From the NCBI RefSeq assembly GCF_900116635.1, contig NZ_FPBJ01000005.1, positions 54,460 to 118,459 on the forward strand: a stretch of 64,000 bases of DNA, written 5' to 3'. Of this stretch, positions 30,740 through 45,388 are shown one piece after another. The notes beneath the pieces are model-generated. The model made no database searches. It had not been told where the DNA came from and saw only the letters and a list, made by a program, of their open reading frames with translations. Numbering within the stretch: position 1 is the first letter of the stretch; every line of letters begins with the position of its first letter. The stretch is from Xenorhabdus koppenhoeferi (lineage in GTDB: Bacteria > Pseudomonadota > Gammaproteobacteria > Enterobacterales > Enterobacteriaceae). The position numbers were made by a program, and so were the translations under genes.

Positions 30740-30861
30740 CTGTGTGGAAGAATTTTTTAACTACTCGCACCGAAAACAAATCTCAGATAAGCGGGTAAAT
30801 AAGTTTCCCTGGTGTTGGCGCAGTATTCGCGCACCCCAACTTCGGTTGGGGTTATTTTTTT
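30740..30861 (+). ncRNA. arcZ: Hfq-dependent small RNA ArcZ
   Basis: ArcZ activates rpoS translation and represses other mRNAs after processing to its 3' part. The segment TTTCCCTGGTGTTGGCGCAG (from 30804) followed by TATTCGCGCACCCC is nearly identical to the conserved seed of E. coli ArcZ, and it ends in the terminator stem CCCCAAC-TTCG-GTTGGGG plus TTATTTTTTT (30834-30861). It lies between elbB and arcB, antisense to the arcB end, exactly as in E. coli. The T-tract overlaps the last arcB codons. The 5' end is estimated from the usual 121-nt length; the upstream half is not conserved. Confidence 0.88.
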
Positions 30862-33191
30862 GTAGCATCCGACAACCAATTTCTCAATATTTCTATATCA
30901 TGCTTCCATTCTGACTTTAACTCATCCACCCATTCCTGAACGTTATCCCACCATGCCGGTAGATCCGGAGATTGAATTTGCTGAGCTAGCTGCTGCAAGT
31001 GGCGTAATCCGACAGAGCCTGCCGCTCCCTTGATTTTGTGGGCTTCTTCCGTAATTCCTTTCTGATCTCTGGCAGTCATATTTGAGTCCAGCAAGGCAAG
31101 GTAACTGTGCATCATGGTTTCAAAAATTACCAGGTTATCAACAATCATTTTAGGCCCAACCAATTCGATATATTGGTTAAGCATCTCCGTATCGAGCAGT
31201 TCTTCATCCCGTGTCACGATATTAGCCTCTTGTGGTGTGTTTTCAGGTTCGAATGCCTTACCCCAATATTTTTCCATCACAGCTGTTAACTCTTTAACGG
31301 AGAGCGGCTTATTGAGGACCTCGTCCATGCCGGCATCAAGATATTCTTTTTTATCTTTCAATACATTAGCTGTCAGGGCAATCAATGGGGGTAAAGATTG
31401 GCTGGAGTAACGCTGGTGTAATTTGCGGGCAATATCAAGCCCGGTCATATCCGGCAATTGGATATCCAACAACACCAAGTCATATTCTTCAGGATCGAAC
31501 ATTGCCAGTGCATCATGACCATTCATGGCAACATCCACACTGTTCCCCAGCTTTTCCAGTACGGAACGGGCAACAATGACGTTAAGTTCAATATCTTCCA
31601 CTAACAGGATATTCAGCGCCGGTAATGGCAGGGTATCTTGCGCTTCTTTTCCTTTAAGGTGTTCATCAATGACAGGGGCAACAACAGACAAAGTAAAGCA
31701 GGAGCCGTGTCCCAGCGAACTTGTTACCGTAATGTTACCACCCATAGCCTGAGCAAGGCGCTTCGAGACGGCAAGGCCAATGCCTGTTCCTGTCGCAGGG
31801 CGCCCACCAGCACTGTCTGTCACTTGGTAGTACATGGCAAAGATTTTTTCCAGCTCATTGGCAGGAATGCCAATACCAGAATCTGTAACTTCAAAAAACA
31901 GCCACTCCCCCTCTTCACGCCAGATACGAATCCGGATTTCCCCTTCTGGTGTAAATTTCACGGCATTACTGATCATGTTCCACAGGATTTGCCGCAAACG
32001 GGTTCCGTCAGCCACTACTTTGGCAGGCAACGGTTGTTCCGGCTCCATCACGAATTTAATACCTTTCGGTTGCGCCAGCAGCCCTGCAATGTTCTCCAGG
32101 TCAGCCATAAAACCGGTGAAATCAATTGGCTGGTTATCAAGCTGGACTTTGCGGCGCTCAATTTTATCTAACTCAATAATATCATTGAATATATTACCCA
32201 GTGTAATTGCGCTGACATGAATAGTTTTCAGATAGTTGCACTGTTCTGCTGTTACATCGGTGTCCATCAGAATCCGGCTCAGACCAATGATGCCATTTAA
32301 AGGTGTACGAAGCTCATGGCTAATCGTAGAGATAAAAGTCGTCTTATCCCTGCTGGCATTCTCCAACGCGTCCTGATAGCGCTTACGCTCCGTGATATCG
32401 CGCCCAAACCCCATTAGCCCATGTCGTTTCCCGACACGATCATAAAAAGGGACTTTCCGAAGTTCAAAACAAGCCTTGCGCCCGTCAGGATAAACCAGCC
32501 ATTGCTCGTAAGTCAGGGATACATTGTGACGAAATACTTTTTCATCGGTTTCCATTACCTTCTTGGCAATTTCTTTATCATAAACATCCTTCGGAGTCAG
32601 ACCGATAAGCTGCTTCTCACTTTTGCCTGTCAGCAGTTCCACCGCCCTATTACAGCCGGAAAATTCGTCGTCTTCATTGCGGTAATAAACCAGATCAGGA
32701 GAAGCATCCAGAAATGAACGGAGCAAAATAGATTGCTGCTCAAGTTCAATCTGAGTTTTTTCACGATACTCCATTTCTAATTTGAGTTTATTTAACAACA
32801 CCAGATGCGCTTTTTCCGCTTTCTCTCTTTCGGAAATTTCTTGATTCAATTGGCCAATATTTTCTTTGAGTTGCAGATTCAATTCCGCATCACGCTGGCG
32901 CATCTCCTCAAGTTTTGCGACCAGACTGGATAAACGCTGACGGGATTCTTCCAGTTGTTCTACCACAATAGAAAGAAAATAAACCGCCCAAGGAGTGATT
33001 AACAAACCAAAAAAGATTGAGCGGATTAAATCAATGCCCTGTACCTCCCCGTGCAATACGAATGTCACCGCCATTTGCATAGCCATTGCAAGAATAACCA
33101 GAGCAGATGCGAGCAATATTGAAAAACGCACTAATCCTAGCTTCATCATCAAATCTACATAATATTGGGCAAGTTCCCGAATCAGCTTCAT
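30852..33191 (-). CDS. arcB: Hybrid sensor kinase ArcB
   Basis: Anaerobic/quinone-redox sensor that phosphorylates ArcA. With the ATG at 33191 (GGAG five nt upstream; a GTG two codons earlier is less likely) it has 779 residues. Two membrane segments lie in the first 80 residues, then a coiled coil, a PAS domain (FLDASPDLVYYRN), the kinase core with His292 in [13 protein letters not shown], the receiver with Asp in LVLLDIQLPDMTG, and the C-terminal Hpt domain with His in EAHKIKGAAGSVG. arcZ is encoded antisense at its 3' end, and arcA represses arcZ in E. coli. Confidence 0.97.
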   Translation of the reverse strand: MKLIRELAQYYVDLMMKLGLVRFSILLASALVILAMAMQMAVTFVLHGEVQGIDLIRSIFFGLLITPWAVYFLSIVVEQLEESRQRLSSLVAKLEEMRQRDAELNLQLKENIGQLNQEISEREKAEKAHLVLLNKLKLEMEYREKTQIELEQQSILLRSFLDASPDLVYYRNEDDEFSGCNRAVELLTGKSEKQLIGLTPKDVYDKEIAKKVMETDEKVFRHNVSLTYEQWLVYPDGRKACFELRKVPFYDRVGKRHGLMGFGRDITERKRYQDALENASRDKTTFISTISHELRTPLNGIIGLSRILMDTDVTAEQCNYLKTIHVSAITLGNIFNDIIELDKIERRKVQLDNQPIDFTGFMADLENIAGLLAQPKGIKFVMEPEQPLPAKVVADGTRLRQILWNMISNAVKFTPEGEIRIRIWREEGEWLFFEVTDSGIGIPANELEKIFAMYYQVTDSAGGRPATGTGIGLAVSKRLAQAMGGNITVTSSLGHGSCFTLSVVAPVIDEHLKGKEAQDTLPLPALNILLVEDIELNVIVARSVLEKLGNSVDVAMNGHDALAMFDPEEYDLVLLDIQLPDMTGLDIARKLHQRYSSQSLPPLIALTANVLKDKKEYLDAGMDEVLNKPLSVKELTAVMEKYWGKAFEPENTPQEANIVTRDEELLDTEMLNQYIELVGPKMIVDNLVIFETMMHSYLALLDSNMTARDQKGITEEAHKIKGAAGSVGLRHLQQLAQQIQSPDLPAWWDNVQEWVDELKSEWKHDIEILRNWLSDATKK

Positions 33192-33488
33192 AACCACTCC
33201 AAGTCAAAACAATTTCCAGTAAAGTCATCAGATTGAATCATAACGCAAAAAAGACTCAACTTCGTTGAGGGATATCATCTGACACCCACAGCCATAAAAA
33301 CTCACAAAAATAGAATATTTAATCATAAAATTTCTCACTTTATTTTTTAGAGTAAAAAACAATCGATAATTTATTCTTATCTTACATAAGATACATTTGA
33401 TAATTTCGATATATTTACAAAATTTAGATTAAAAATCTAAAAAAAACTTAATTTAACAGCATATATGAAACAAATAATCCCATTGATT

Positions 33489-33533
33489 TAGTGATATAAC
33501 TCACATCATGTAATACTCATGATCTAGTTCACA
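33489..33533 (+). promoter_or_regulatory. Two CRP-like sites upstream of gltB
   Basis: GTGA-TATAAC-TCACA (33491-33505) and ATGA-TCTAGT-TCACA (33518-33532) both fit the CRP half-site pattern TGTGA-N6-TCACA with few changes, 340-380 bp before gltB. CRP, Lrp and IHF regulate gltBDF in E. coli. The rest of the 33198-33871 gap is AT-rich and holds a leader hairpin (ACCGCTTGTT/AACAAGTGGT) but no gene I can support. Confidence 0.35.
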
Positions 33534-33871
33534 AAATACAAAATTACATAATTTTTTATTTAAATTTAACGTGATAGATAAACATCAATAATAATAAACC
33601 TGATTTTCCACGATTTGACCTGTCCTATTTTTCTCTATAAGTTGGGAGTTCACTGAAAATCATATATTGGATAATCGTCCGATTCATATTTATGCAGTGA
33701 TATGACATGAAACATAACATCATTTTGATTTACCGCTTGTTGCTGCAAATAAAAGTTGCAAATAAAACAAGTGGTGTTTGCTGAGGGCGCAAATCAGACG
33801 CCTATAGAAATAATATATCTATACCATCTCGCGAGTGATGTGAGAACCGGACAGAACTTGGGAGCTTTACA

Positions 33872-35404
33872 ATGTTGTATGACAAATTGCAGGAAAAAGA
33901 TAACTGTGGCTTTGGATTAATCGCACATATTGAAGGTGAGCCAAGCCACAAGGTGGTGCGCACAGCCATACATGCGCTGGCTCGGATGCAGCATCGGGGC
34001 GCGATTCTGTCAGATGGCAAAACCGGTGATGGCTGTGGTTTATTAATGCAAAAGCCAGATCGTTTTTTTCAGATGATTGCCAGCGAGCAGTCGTGGCGAC
34101 TCGCCAAAAACTACGCCGTCGGTACGCTGTTTCTGAGTCAGGATGCCAAAATTGCCCAATCATGCCGTGACATCGTAGAACAAGAATTACAAAACGAAAC
34201 CCTATCTATTGTTGGCTGGCGGGAAGTTCCCATCAACCGAGATATTTTGGGTGAGATTGCCCTGTCAAGCCTTCCTCGCATTGAGCAAATTTTTATCAAT
34301 GCGCCTGCCGGATGGCGGACACAAGATATGGAACGCCGGTTGTTCGTTGCCCGGCGCCGTATAGAAAAACACATTACCGACAACGATTTTTATGTTTGCA
34401 GCCTGTCCAATCTGGTCACGATTTACAAAGGGCTGTGCATGGCGACCGATCTACCCCGTTTCTATCCAGATTTGGCCGATTTACGGATGGAGTCTTCTAT
34501 CTGCCTGTTCCACCAGCGTTTTTCAACCAATACGGTTCCTCGCTGGCCACTGGCACAACCTTTCCGTTATCTGGCCCACAATGGAGAGATCAACACCATT
34601 ACAGGAAACCGCGAATGGGCCAAAGCCAGAGCCTATAAATTCCGTACGCCACTCATTCCTGATTTATATACCGCCGCGCCTTTCGTTAATGAAACCGGTT
34701 CCGATTCCAGTTCGTTAGACAATATGCTGGAGTTGTTTCTCAATGGTGGCATGGACTTAATTCGCGCAATGCGCCTGCTGGTTCCACCTGCATGGCAGAA
34801 TAATCCCGATATGGATGATGACCTGCGCGCGTTCTTCGATTTCAATTCTATGCACATGGAACCCTGGGACGGGCCTGCCGGCATCGTGATTTCTGATGGG
34901 CGCTATGCAGCCTGTAATCTGGACAGAAACGGCTTACGCCCTGCCCGTTATGTGATTACTACAGATAAACTGATTACCTGTGCGTCTGAAGTGGGCATTT
35001 GGGATTACAAGCCCGATGAAGTCGTGGAAAAGGGGCGTGTAGGGCCGGGCGAATTGATGGTCATTGATACCTATGCAGGCCGTATTCTTCATTCCGCTGA
35101 AACTGACAATGATTTGAAAATCCGTCATCCTTATAAAGAGTGGTTAGAGAAAAACGTCAGGCGTTTGACCCCATTTGAAGAACTACCGGAAGATCAGGTC
35201 GGGCAAAGAGATTTAGATGATCGGCTGTTGGCAACTTATCACAAGCAATTTGCCTACAGTAATGAAGAGCTGGATCAAGTTATTCGTATTCTTGGCGAAA
35301 ATGCACAAGAAGCGACAGGCTCTATGGGAGATGATACACCGTTCGCCGTTCTTTCCGGCCGCCCACGCATCATCTATGATTACTTCCGCCAACAGTTTGC
35401 CTAG
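33872..35404 (+). CDS. gltB: Glutamate synthase large subunit, N-terminal part (interrupted by amber codon)
   Basis: First 510 residues of the NADPH-GOGAT alpha subunit, which transfers the glutamine amide to 2-oxoglutarate. The class II amidotransferase domain is complete; its nucleophile is Cys12 in DNCGFGLIAH, exposed after removal of an 11-residue propeptide (shorter than in E. coli). Other motifs: CLFHQRFSTNT, YLAHNGEINTITGN, NETGSDSSS. GGGAG lies 8 nt before the ATG. The frame ends at TAG (35402-35404) in the middle of the conserved [15 protein letters not shown] stretch, where E. coli has Gln. Nothing else in the sequence is damaged, and the next frame continues without shift. Confidence 0.9.
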   Translation: MLYDKLQEKDNCGFGLIAHIEGEPSHKVVRTAIHALARMQHRGAILSDGKTGDGCGLLMQKPDRFFQMIASEQSWRLAKNYAVGTLFLSQDAKIAQSCRDIVEQELQNETLSIVGWREVPINRDILGEIALSSLPRIEQIFINAPAGWRTQDMERRLFVARRRIEKHITDNDFYVCSLSNLVTIYKGLCMATDLPRFYPDLADLRMESSICLFHQRFSTNTVPRWPLAQPFRYLAHNGEINTITGNREWAKARAYKFRTPLIPDLYTAAPFVNETGSDSSSLDNMLELFLNGGMDLIRAMRLLVPPAWQNNPDMDDDLRAFFDFNSMHMEPWDGPAGIVISDGRYAACNLDRNGLRPARYVITTDKLITCASEVGIWDYKPDEVVEKGRVGPGELMVIDTYAGRILHSAETDNDLKIRHPYKEWLEKNVRRLTPFEELPEDQVGQRDLDDRLLATYHKQFAYSNEELDQVIRILGENAQEATGSMGDDTPFAVLSGRPRIIYDYFRQQFA

Positions 35405-39758
<4,354 letters not shown>

Positions 39759-39921
39759 AACGTCCTATTTCCTTTTCTTCCCGCTGATTATTTCTCCGGT
39801 CTTTTGACCGGAAAAATCTTCACAAAACAGACTTTCACTTCTCTTTTTGTTGCCATCCTAAAACCATCCCTTGTTAGAGTTAGTGATTATTTTTCATTTG
39901 ATTGATGAATTCTATAAATAT

Positions 39922-39969
39922 ATCAATAAATTAATCGTTAATAACGATTAATTTATTGATCTTTTTTGA
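39922..39969 (+). terminator. Long AT-rich palindrome with T-tract downstream of gltD
   Basis: ATCAATAAATTAATCGTTA and its exact complement TAACGATTAATTTATTGAT face each other around one base (39922-39960), followed by CTTTTTTG. This 19-bp perfect stem is consistent with an intrinsic terminator 160 bp after gltD. A smaller hairpin AGAGCACA/TGTGCTCT follows at 40001-40022. The rest of the 39759-40288 gap shows no gene. Confidence 0.55.
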
Positions 39970-40288
39970 TTCGGCTGGTACATTTTTTATGTATGTAGAA
40001 AAGAGCACACAAAATTGTGCTCTAACACTATAACCTCTATGGAGATGGTGATAGTTTCCCTTTTATTACCATGATTATTGTATTTTTTTGTTTTATGCGA
40101 TTATTTTTATATCCTAAAACCAAATAGTTAAATTTAATCTCGTATTCAATACAACAATAGCAACAATAATGAAATACCGTAATCCAGCAATAAGTTTCAT
40201 TTTTTTCATAAAGAAAATTTTTTATTTTAACTGTTTTAATAGAAATAAATTAAAAGACCGTAAAAGTGATAATTACAGGAAGCAATTT

Positions 40289-40798
40289 ATGAGCTTATTC
40301 ACCCAGATACTCTTCTTATCTTGCATATTCTCGATTAGTGTCCCCTCAATTGCCGGACTCTCTACCTCTGCTGAAATTATGCAGCAAGTGCAGAAGAGAG
40401 GGGTGAACTCGGTTGTGGCAGAATTAGGTGAAAGCTATGAGTCGGAAAAGATTGTGGATAGTATTGCTGCTGGTGATAGCGAATGGCTACAGGTTGCCTT
40501 TATATTATTCCCGAATATCCATCCCAAATTTTCAAAACAAATTCTTGAGTCCTTATCATCTGCTTTGATTAATAATCCTGATGAGGTATTATCTCTAATA
40601 GAAAAATATCGTACTCCCGCATTTTCGGATATCTGTAATATCCCCCCATCAATAGTCAGTTCAGCACAACAAAAATCATTTATTAATAAGATGGTTAGTA
40701 GCTTAAATAAGATAAAAAATTCAAATTCTGGAAAAAATCGGGACAGTATAGAAATGTGTTTGTGGGAATTGGAGAGAAATTATGGTGATTACTTTTAA
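40289..40798 (+). CDS. Unrecognised exported protein
   Basis: I do not recognise a family. The frame is open from 40169, but the ATG at 40289 has AGGA 8 nt upstream and begins a clean signal peptide: MSLFTQ, a hydrophobic core ILFLSCIFSISV and a likely cleavage after PSIAG or nearby. The mature part is about 147 residues, mostly predicted helical, with two cysteines (in DICNIP and EMCLWEL) that could form a disulfide, and a C-terminal NYGDYF. Base composition is AT-rich and it stands alone between gltD and sspB, followed by an ERIC-derived fold-back, all of which suggests accessory origin. Confidence 0.55.
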   Translation: MSLFTQILFLSCIFSISVPSIAGLSTSAEIMQQVQKRGVNSVVAELGESYESEKIVDSIAAGDSEWLQVAFILFPNIHPKFSKQILESLSSALINNPDEVLSLIEKYRTPAFSDICNIPPSIVSSAQQKSFINKMVSSLNKIKNSNSGKNRDSIEMCLWELERNYGDYF

Positions 40799-40858
40799 CA
40801 TCAAAGCTGATTTTTATCCAAAATTAATTTCTATAAAAATAAAGGAGATATTGTTCTC

Positions 40859-40915
40859 CTTTATTTTTATACCCGTCATCTTTCAAGTTGCAGAACAGCA
40901 GCAACTTGAAATCGG
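40859..40915 (+). repeat. Short fold-back element with ERIC-like ends
   Basis: TATACCCGTCATCTTTCAAG at one side and GCAACTTGAAAT at the other; TTTCAAGTTGC and GCAACTTGAAA are exact inverted repeats around a short centre. These are the outer ends of ERIC without the core. It lies between convergent genes and could end transcription. Confidence 0.55.
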
Positions 40916-40941
40916 TTAGTTAGATATAGAGCATTGCGTAA

Positions 40942-41430
40942 TTATTTTATCACACGCAAAGTCGGACGCCCTTTTGGTGGTTGAGGAGGATCGTCATCTG
41001 GTGAGTCCTCATCACGAGGAGTTTTTTTACTGTGGAGTAGTACCAGATTATCTGCTACTGGCAAATCCGAATCTTTTTCTTCAAATTCGCCATTCGCTTC
41101 ATAAGCGAATTCTGGCTCAAACATCATTCCAGCGCCATTTTCACGGGCATAAACCGCAACAACAGCCTCCATTGGGACTGAAACTTGACGGGCAACACCG
41201 CCAAAACGGGCATTGAATCTAACTTCATCGTTAGTCAATTCCAGATTGCCAACCGCCCTCGGAGAGATATTCAGGATGATTTGCCCATTTTGTGCATACT
41301 CCATCGGAACGTTGACTCCATAAAAGCTAACGTCCACAATCAGATGCGGGCTCATGTCATTATCCAACAACCACTCATAATGTGCCCGCAATAGATAAGG
41401 GCGACGTGGAGACATTTGAGTCATCTCCAT
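40942..41430 (-). CDS. sspB: ClpXP adaptor (stringent starvation protein B) SspB
   Basis: Delivers ssrA-tagged proteins to ClpXP. The 162 residues consist of the folded tag-binding domain (PRRPYLLRAHYEWLLDNDMSP, then NLELTNDEVRFNARFGGVAR), an acidic flexible linker rich in Asp/Pro, and the C-terminal ClpX-docking peptide TLRVIK. It starts 3 nt after the sspA stop. Confidence 0.96.
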   Translation of the reverse strand: MEMTQMSPRRPYLLRAHYEWLLDNDMSPHLIVDVSFYGVNVPMEYAQNGQIILNISPRAVGNLELTNDEVRFNARFGGVARQVSVPMEAVVAVYARENGAGMMFEPEFAYEANGEFEEKDSDLPVADNLVLLHSKKTPRDEDSPDDDPPQPPKGRPTLRVIK

Positions 41431-41433
41431 AAA

Positions 41434-42075
41434 TTAACTCCGTGATTGTAAACGCATTTCACGTTCCGCTTCTGTTAATGAAGCCAAGAATGCGTCACGT
41501 TCAAATACACGCTGCATATAGACTTGAAGGTCTTTTGCACCTGGGCCAGACAGTTCTACTCCCAAGACAGGCAAACGCCATAGCAGTGGACACAGGTAAC
41601 AATCCACCAGACTAAATTCTTCACTCATGAAGAATGACATTTCTCTGAAAATAGGCCCGATAGCCAACAATTCCTCAGCAAGCTGTTTTCTCGCAGCATT
41701 AGCTTCTTGGACATTTCCTTTCTGAATTTTGTACATCAGGGAATACCAATCTTTTTCAATTCTATGCATCATCAGGCGGCTGGAGCCACGAGCAACAGGA
41801 TACACAGGCATGAGTGGTGGATGCGGAAAACGTTCATCCAGATATTCCATAATGATACGAGAATCATACAGAGTCAGCTCACGATCAACGAGAGTAGGAA
41901 CAGATTGGTACGGATTTAAATCGATCAAATCCTGCGGTAAATTACCTGCTTCAACGTGTTCGATTTCAACGCTGACCCCCTTTTCCGCCAGTACAATTCG
42001 CACTTGATGGCTAAAAATGTCGGTCGGGCCGGAAAACAGAGTCATTACCGAACGTTTGTTGGCAGCGACAGCCAT
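41434..42075 (-). CDS. sspA: Stringent starvation protein A SspA
   Basis: RNA-polymerase-associated protein of glutathione S-transferase fold, needed for acid and starvation responses. The homologous start MAVAANKRSVMTLFSGPTD (42075) gives 213 residues; the four-codon extension is less likely. N-terminal thioredoxin-like domain with DLNPYQSVPTLVDRELTLYD, then the PHPPLMPVYPVARG surface pocket essential in E. coli SspA. It is upstream of sspB. Confidence 0.95.
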   Translation of the reverse strand: MAVAANKRSVMTLFSGPTDIFSHQVRIVLAEKGVSVEIEHVEAGNLPQDLIDLNPYQSVPTLVDRELTLYDSRIIMEYLDERFPHPPLMPVYPVARGSSRLMMHRIEKDWYSLMYKIQKGNVQEANAARKQLAEELLAIGPIFREMSFFMSEEFSLVDCYLCPLLWRLPVLGVELSGPGAKDLQVYMQRVFERDAFLASLTEAEREMRLQSRS

Positions 42076-42442
42076 GAAAACCTCCAAGTTTATCTAAAAA
42101 AGGAACGAACAGCCTTTTAATTAACAGTGGCTATTCTCGCTCATATTCTCATCCTGTTTCGCACTTATTATCCGAGGCTATCCCTTTCAATCTTTCAAGT
42201 GACGGCGTTGTTCGCATTCGCTGTAACGAGAAATCTATCAAAGATGTGTTTTACCTCTGCCAAATCAGGCAAATTCATGGATAAGGCAAAAAATTGTTAC
42301 TAGTCTACCAGATTCTGCACATTTTGTGGGGAAGTACATTGAGAATTAATGATGAAATATTTGAGAGCATAGATTTGCATCTTCAATATGCTATTTTTTT
42401 CCAAAAAAAAGAAATTCTCAAAACAAAAAATTGGGAGAAATA

Positions 42443-42470
42443 AAAAAACCCGCCATAAAAATGACGGGTT
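42443..42470 (-). terminator. Intrinsic terminator after rpsI
   Basis: On the minus strand AACCCGTCA pairs with TGGCGGGTT (one wobble) and runs into TTTTTTATTT, 40 nt after the rpsI stop. The rest of the 42076-42507 gap holds the sspA promoter region and no gene. Confidence 0.85.
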
Positions 42471-42507
42471 TTCAACTTTAATCCACTGCCACAATAGTGG
42501 CAACAAA

Positions 42508-42903
<396 letters not shown>

Positions 42904-42915
42904 CTATAATCCCGA

Positions 42916-43350
<435 letters not shown>

Positions 43351-43623
43351 TTACCCAATTATAAGTTACACGTTGGTGAACACTCAATGTTCAGAAACTG
43401 TTTTAGAGGTTCACACGACTCATGTCCAGCAAACCTACCCCTTCGAATAGCCTATGCCGGCACTAATGCAAGTTTTTCGGGAAATAAAAAATCTTGCTGA
43501 TCTTGCTGTAACGTGGGGTCGCAAGATTATAGAGAAGTCATCGTAAAAAATCGACCCCAAATTCAATAATTATCCCATTGGGTGTATTGCTTTTGTTTCA
43601 GCGATAAATACACCAGGGTAGAT

Positions 43624-44751
43624 TCAGGGCAAATGAGGTAATTTAAGATATTCCTCACTTTGCATTTCCTGTAATCGGGACAGACAACGGCGGAACTCAA
43701 ACTCGAGCAGTTCTCCCTGATAAATTTGCTCCATAGATACCTCGGCACTAATGATGAGTTTCACCTGACGTTCATAGAATTCATCCACCAGAGCAATGAA
43801 ACGCCGGGCCGCATTTTCATTCCGTGCTCTCATGATCGGCGTGTCATGCAGTAAAACGGTGTGATAAAGCTTCGATAACGCAATGTAATCCACCTGACTA
43901 CGAGGATCTTCACACAGTGTTTTGAAATTAATTGCCAATACCCCATCAACGCTACTGATTGTGGGCATACTGCGATGATTAATCTCCAATACCGGATTAG
44001 GTTCACCTTCCTGTCCCGCCAGACGCAGAAATATGCGACGCATTTCCTGTCGATTTTCCTCCGACAATGGTGTCAGATAGAGATGTGCTCGTGTGAGTGT
44101 CCGCAATCGATAATCAATTCCTGCATCCACATTCATAACACCACAATACTCTTTGATTTGTTCAATGGCAGGCAGGAAACGTGCTCGCTGTAATCCATTT
44201 CGATATAGCTCATCAGGCGGAATATTGGATGTTGCCACCAATGCAATTCCCCGCGCAAAGAGGGCTTCCAGTAACGTACCGAGGATCATCGCATCCGTAA
44301 TATCTGAAACAAAAAATTCATCAAAACAGAGAATATCTGTTTGTGCTTTGAAACCATCAGCCACTACCTCCAAAGGATTTTCATGCCCTTGTAAAGCGGT
44401 TAATTCTTCATGTACTCGTAACATGAAACGATGAAAATGGAGACGCAGCTTACGCTCAGTGGGCAAGCTTTTATAAAACATATCCATCAACCATGTTTTG
44501 CCACGCCCGACACCTCCCCACATATAAAGTCCCTGAACCGGACAACACTGTACGGGCGCTTTCCGGCCAAACAACCGATCCAATATTCCTTTCAACCAAT
44601 TGGGCTGTGGAGAATGGCAAGGACGGAAGTTGATAAGGTCACGATGAATAATATCCAAACATGCAACGGTATCGCGCTGTACATCGTCAGGTTGATACTG
44701 ACCATTAGACAGTGCAGATTGATATAGGAATGAAGGTGTAATCGGTGACAT
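43624..44751 (-). CDS. zapE: Cell division ATPase ZapE
   Basis: AFG1-like AAA ATPase that acts on the Z-ring under stress. The 375 residues show Walker A in GLYMWGGVGRGKTWLMDMF and Walker B in DILCFDEFFVSD; CNR-type arginine-rich segments follow. Usual length for the family. It is divergent from zapG, its neighbour in E. coli. Confidence 0.95.
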   Translation of the reverse strand: MSPITPSFLYQSALSNGQYQPDDVQRDTVACLDIIHRDLINFRPCHSPQPNWLKGILDRLFGRKAPVQCCPVQGLYMWGGVGRGKTWLMDMFYKSLPTERKLRLHFHRFMLRVHEELTALQGHENPLEVVADGFKAQTDILCFDEFFVSDITDAMILGTLLEALFARGIALVATSNIPPDELYRNGLQRARFLPAIEQIKEYCGVMNVDAGIDYRLRTLTRAHLYLTPLSEENRQEMRRIFLRLAGQEGEPNPVLEINHRSMPTISSVDGVLAINFKTLCEDPRSQVDYIALSKLYHTVLLHDTPIMRARNENAARRFIALVDEFYERQVKLIISAEVSMEQIYQGELLEFEFRRCLSRLQEMQSEEYLKLPHLP

Positions 44752-44986
44752 GAAAGTAACAATCCTTAAACGTTTTTTATTTTCAGCACGTATGACATCT
44801 TACGGAGAAGAGCTGCACCAATTTTGCAAATAATTCGCTGCGCGCCCGGACAAATTTATATAAAATTAACACATTAGGCAGTACATAAATTAATTAAATA
44901 ATAATCAATATTCCACTCTAACTAAATTAGCGGTTATAGTGGTAGTAATGATATTGCAGAACAATGATGTTACTAAAGGAGTTGCC

Positions 44987-45388
44987 ATGACTTGGGAATA
45001 TGCACTGATCGGGTTAATCATTGGTTTTATCGGCGGCGCGCTGGTTGTCCGCTTTGGTAGCTCAAAGCTGCGTCAGCAAAATGCACTACAGGCAGAATTA
45101 GAAAAAAACCGGGCTGAATTAGAAGAATATCGCAAAGAGCTGGTCAGCCATTTCGCCCGCAGTGCTGAGTTACTGGACAATATGGCTCGCGATTATCGTC
45201 AGCTATATCAGCACATGGCTAAAAGTTCCAACGAGCTTATGACCAATATACCAGTACAAGACAATCCCTTTAATTATCGTCTCGGCGAACCCGAAGCCGA
45301 GAAAAATAAAATAGTGGCAGACAAGCCTCCACGGGATTACTCTGAGGGTGCATCAGGACTCCTCCGCCCCATTCAAGATAAAAAATAA
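44987..45388 (+). CDS. zapG: Cell-division/cell-wall coordination protein ZapG (YhcB)
   Basis: Inner-membrane protein of the DUF1043 family. The ATG at 44987 (AAAGGA upstream) gives 133 residues: one N-terminal membrane segment (WEYALIGLIIGFIGGALVVR), a coiled-coil stretch (about 30-85) containing RSAELLDNMARDYRQLYQHM, and an unstructured tail. The frame extending back to 44939 is not supported by homology. Confidence 0.94.
   Translation: MTWEYALIGLIIGFIGGALVVRFGSSKLRQQNALQAELEKNRAELEEYRKELVSHFARSAELLDNMARDYRQLYQHMAKSSNELMTNIPVQDNPFNYRLGEPEAEKNKIVADKPPRDYSEGASGLLRPIQDKK

Noticed and set aside
31638..32171. 177-residue plus-strand ORF inside arcB
   Set aside because: Antisense shadow of the conserved kinase core.
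35402..35404. Pyrrolysine or other recoding at the gltB amber
   Set aside because: No recoding of TAG is known in Enterobacterales and the site corresponds to a plain Gln codon in relatives, so a point mutation is the simplest reading.
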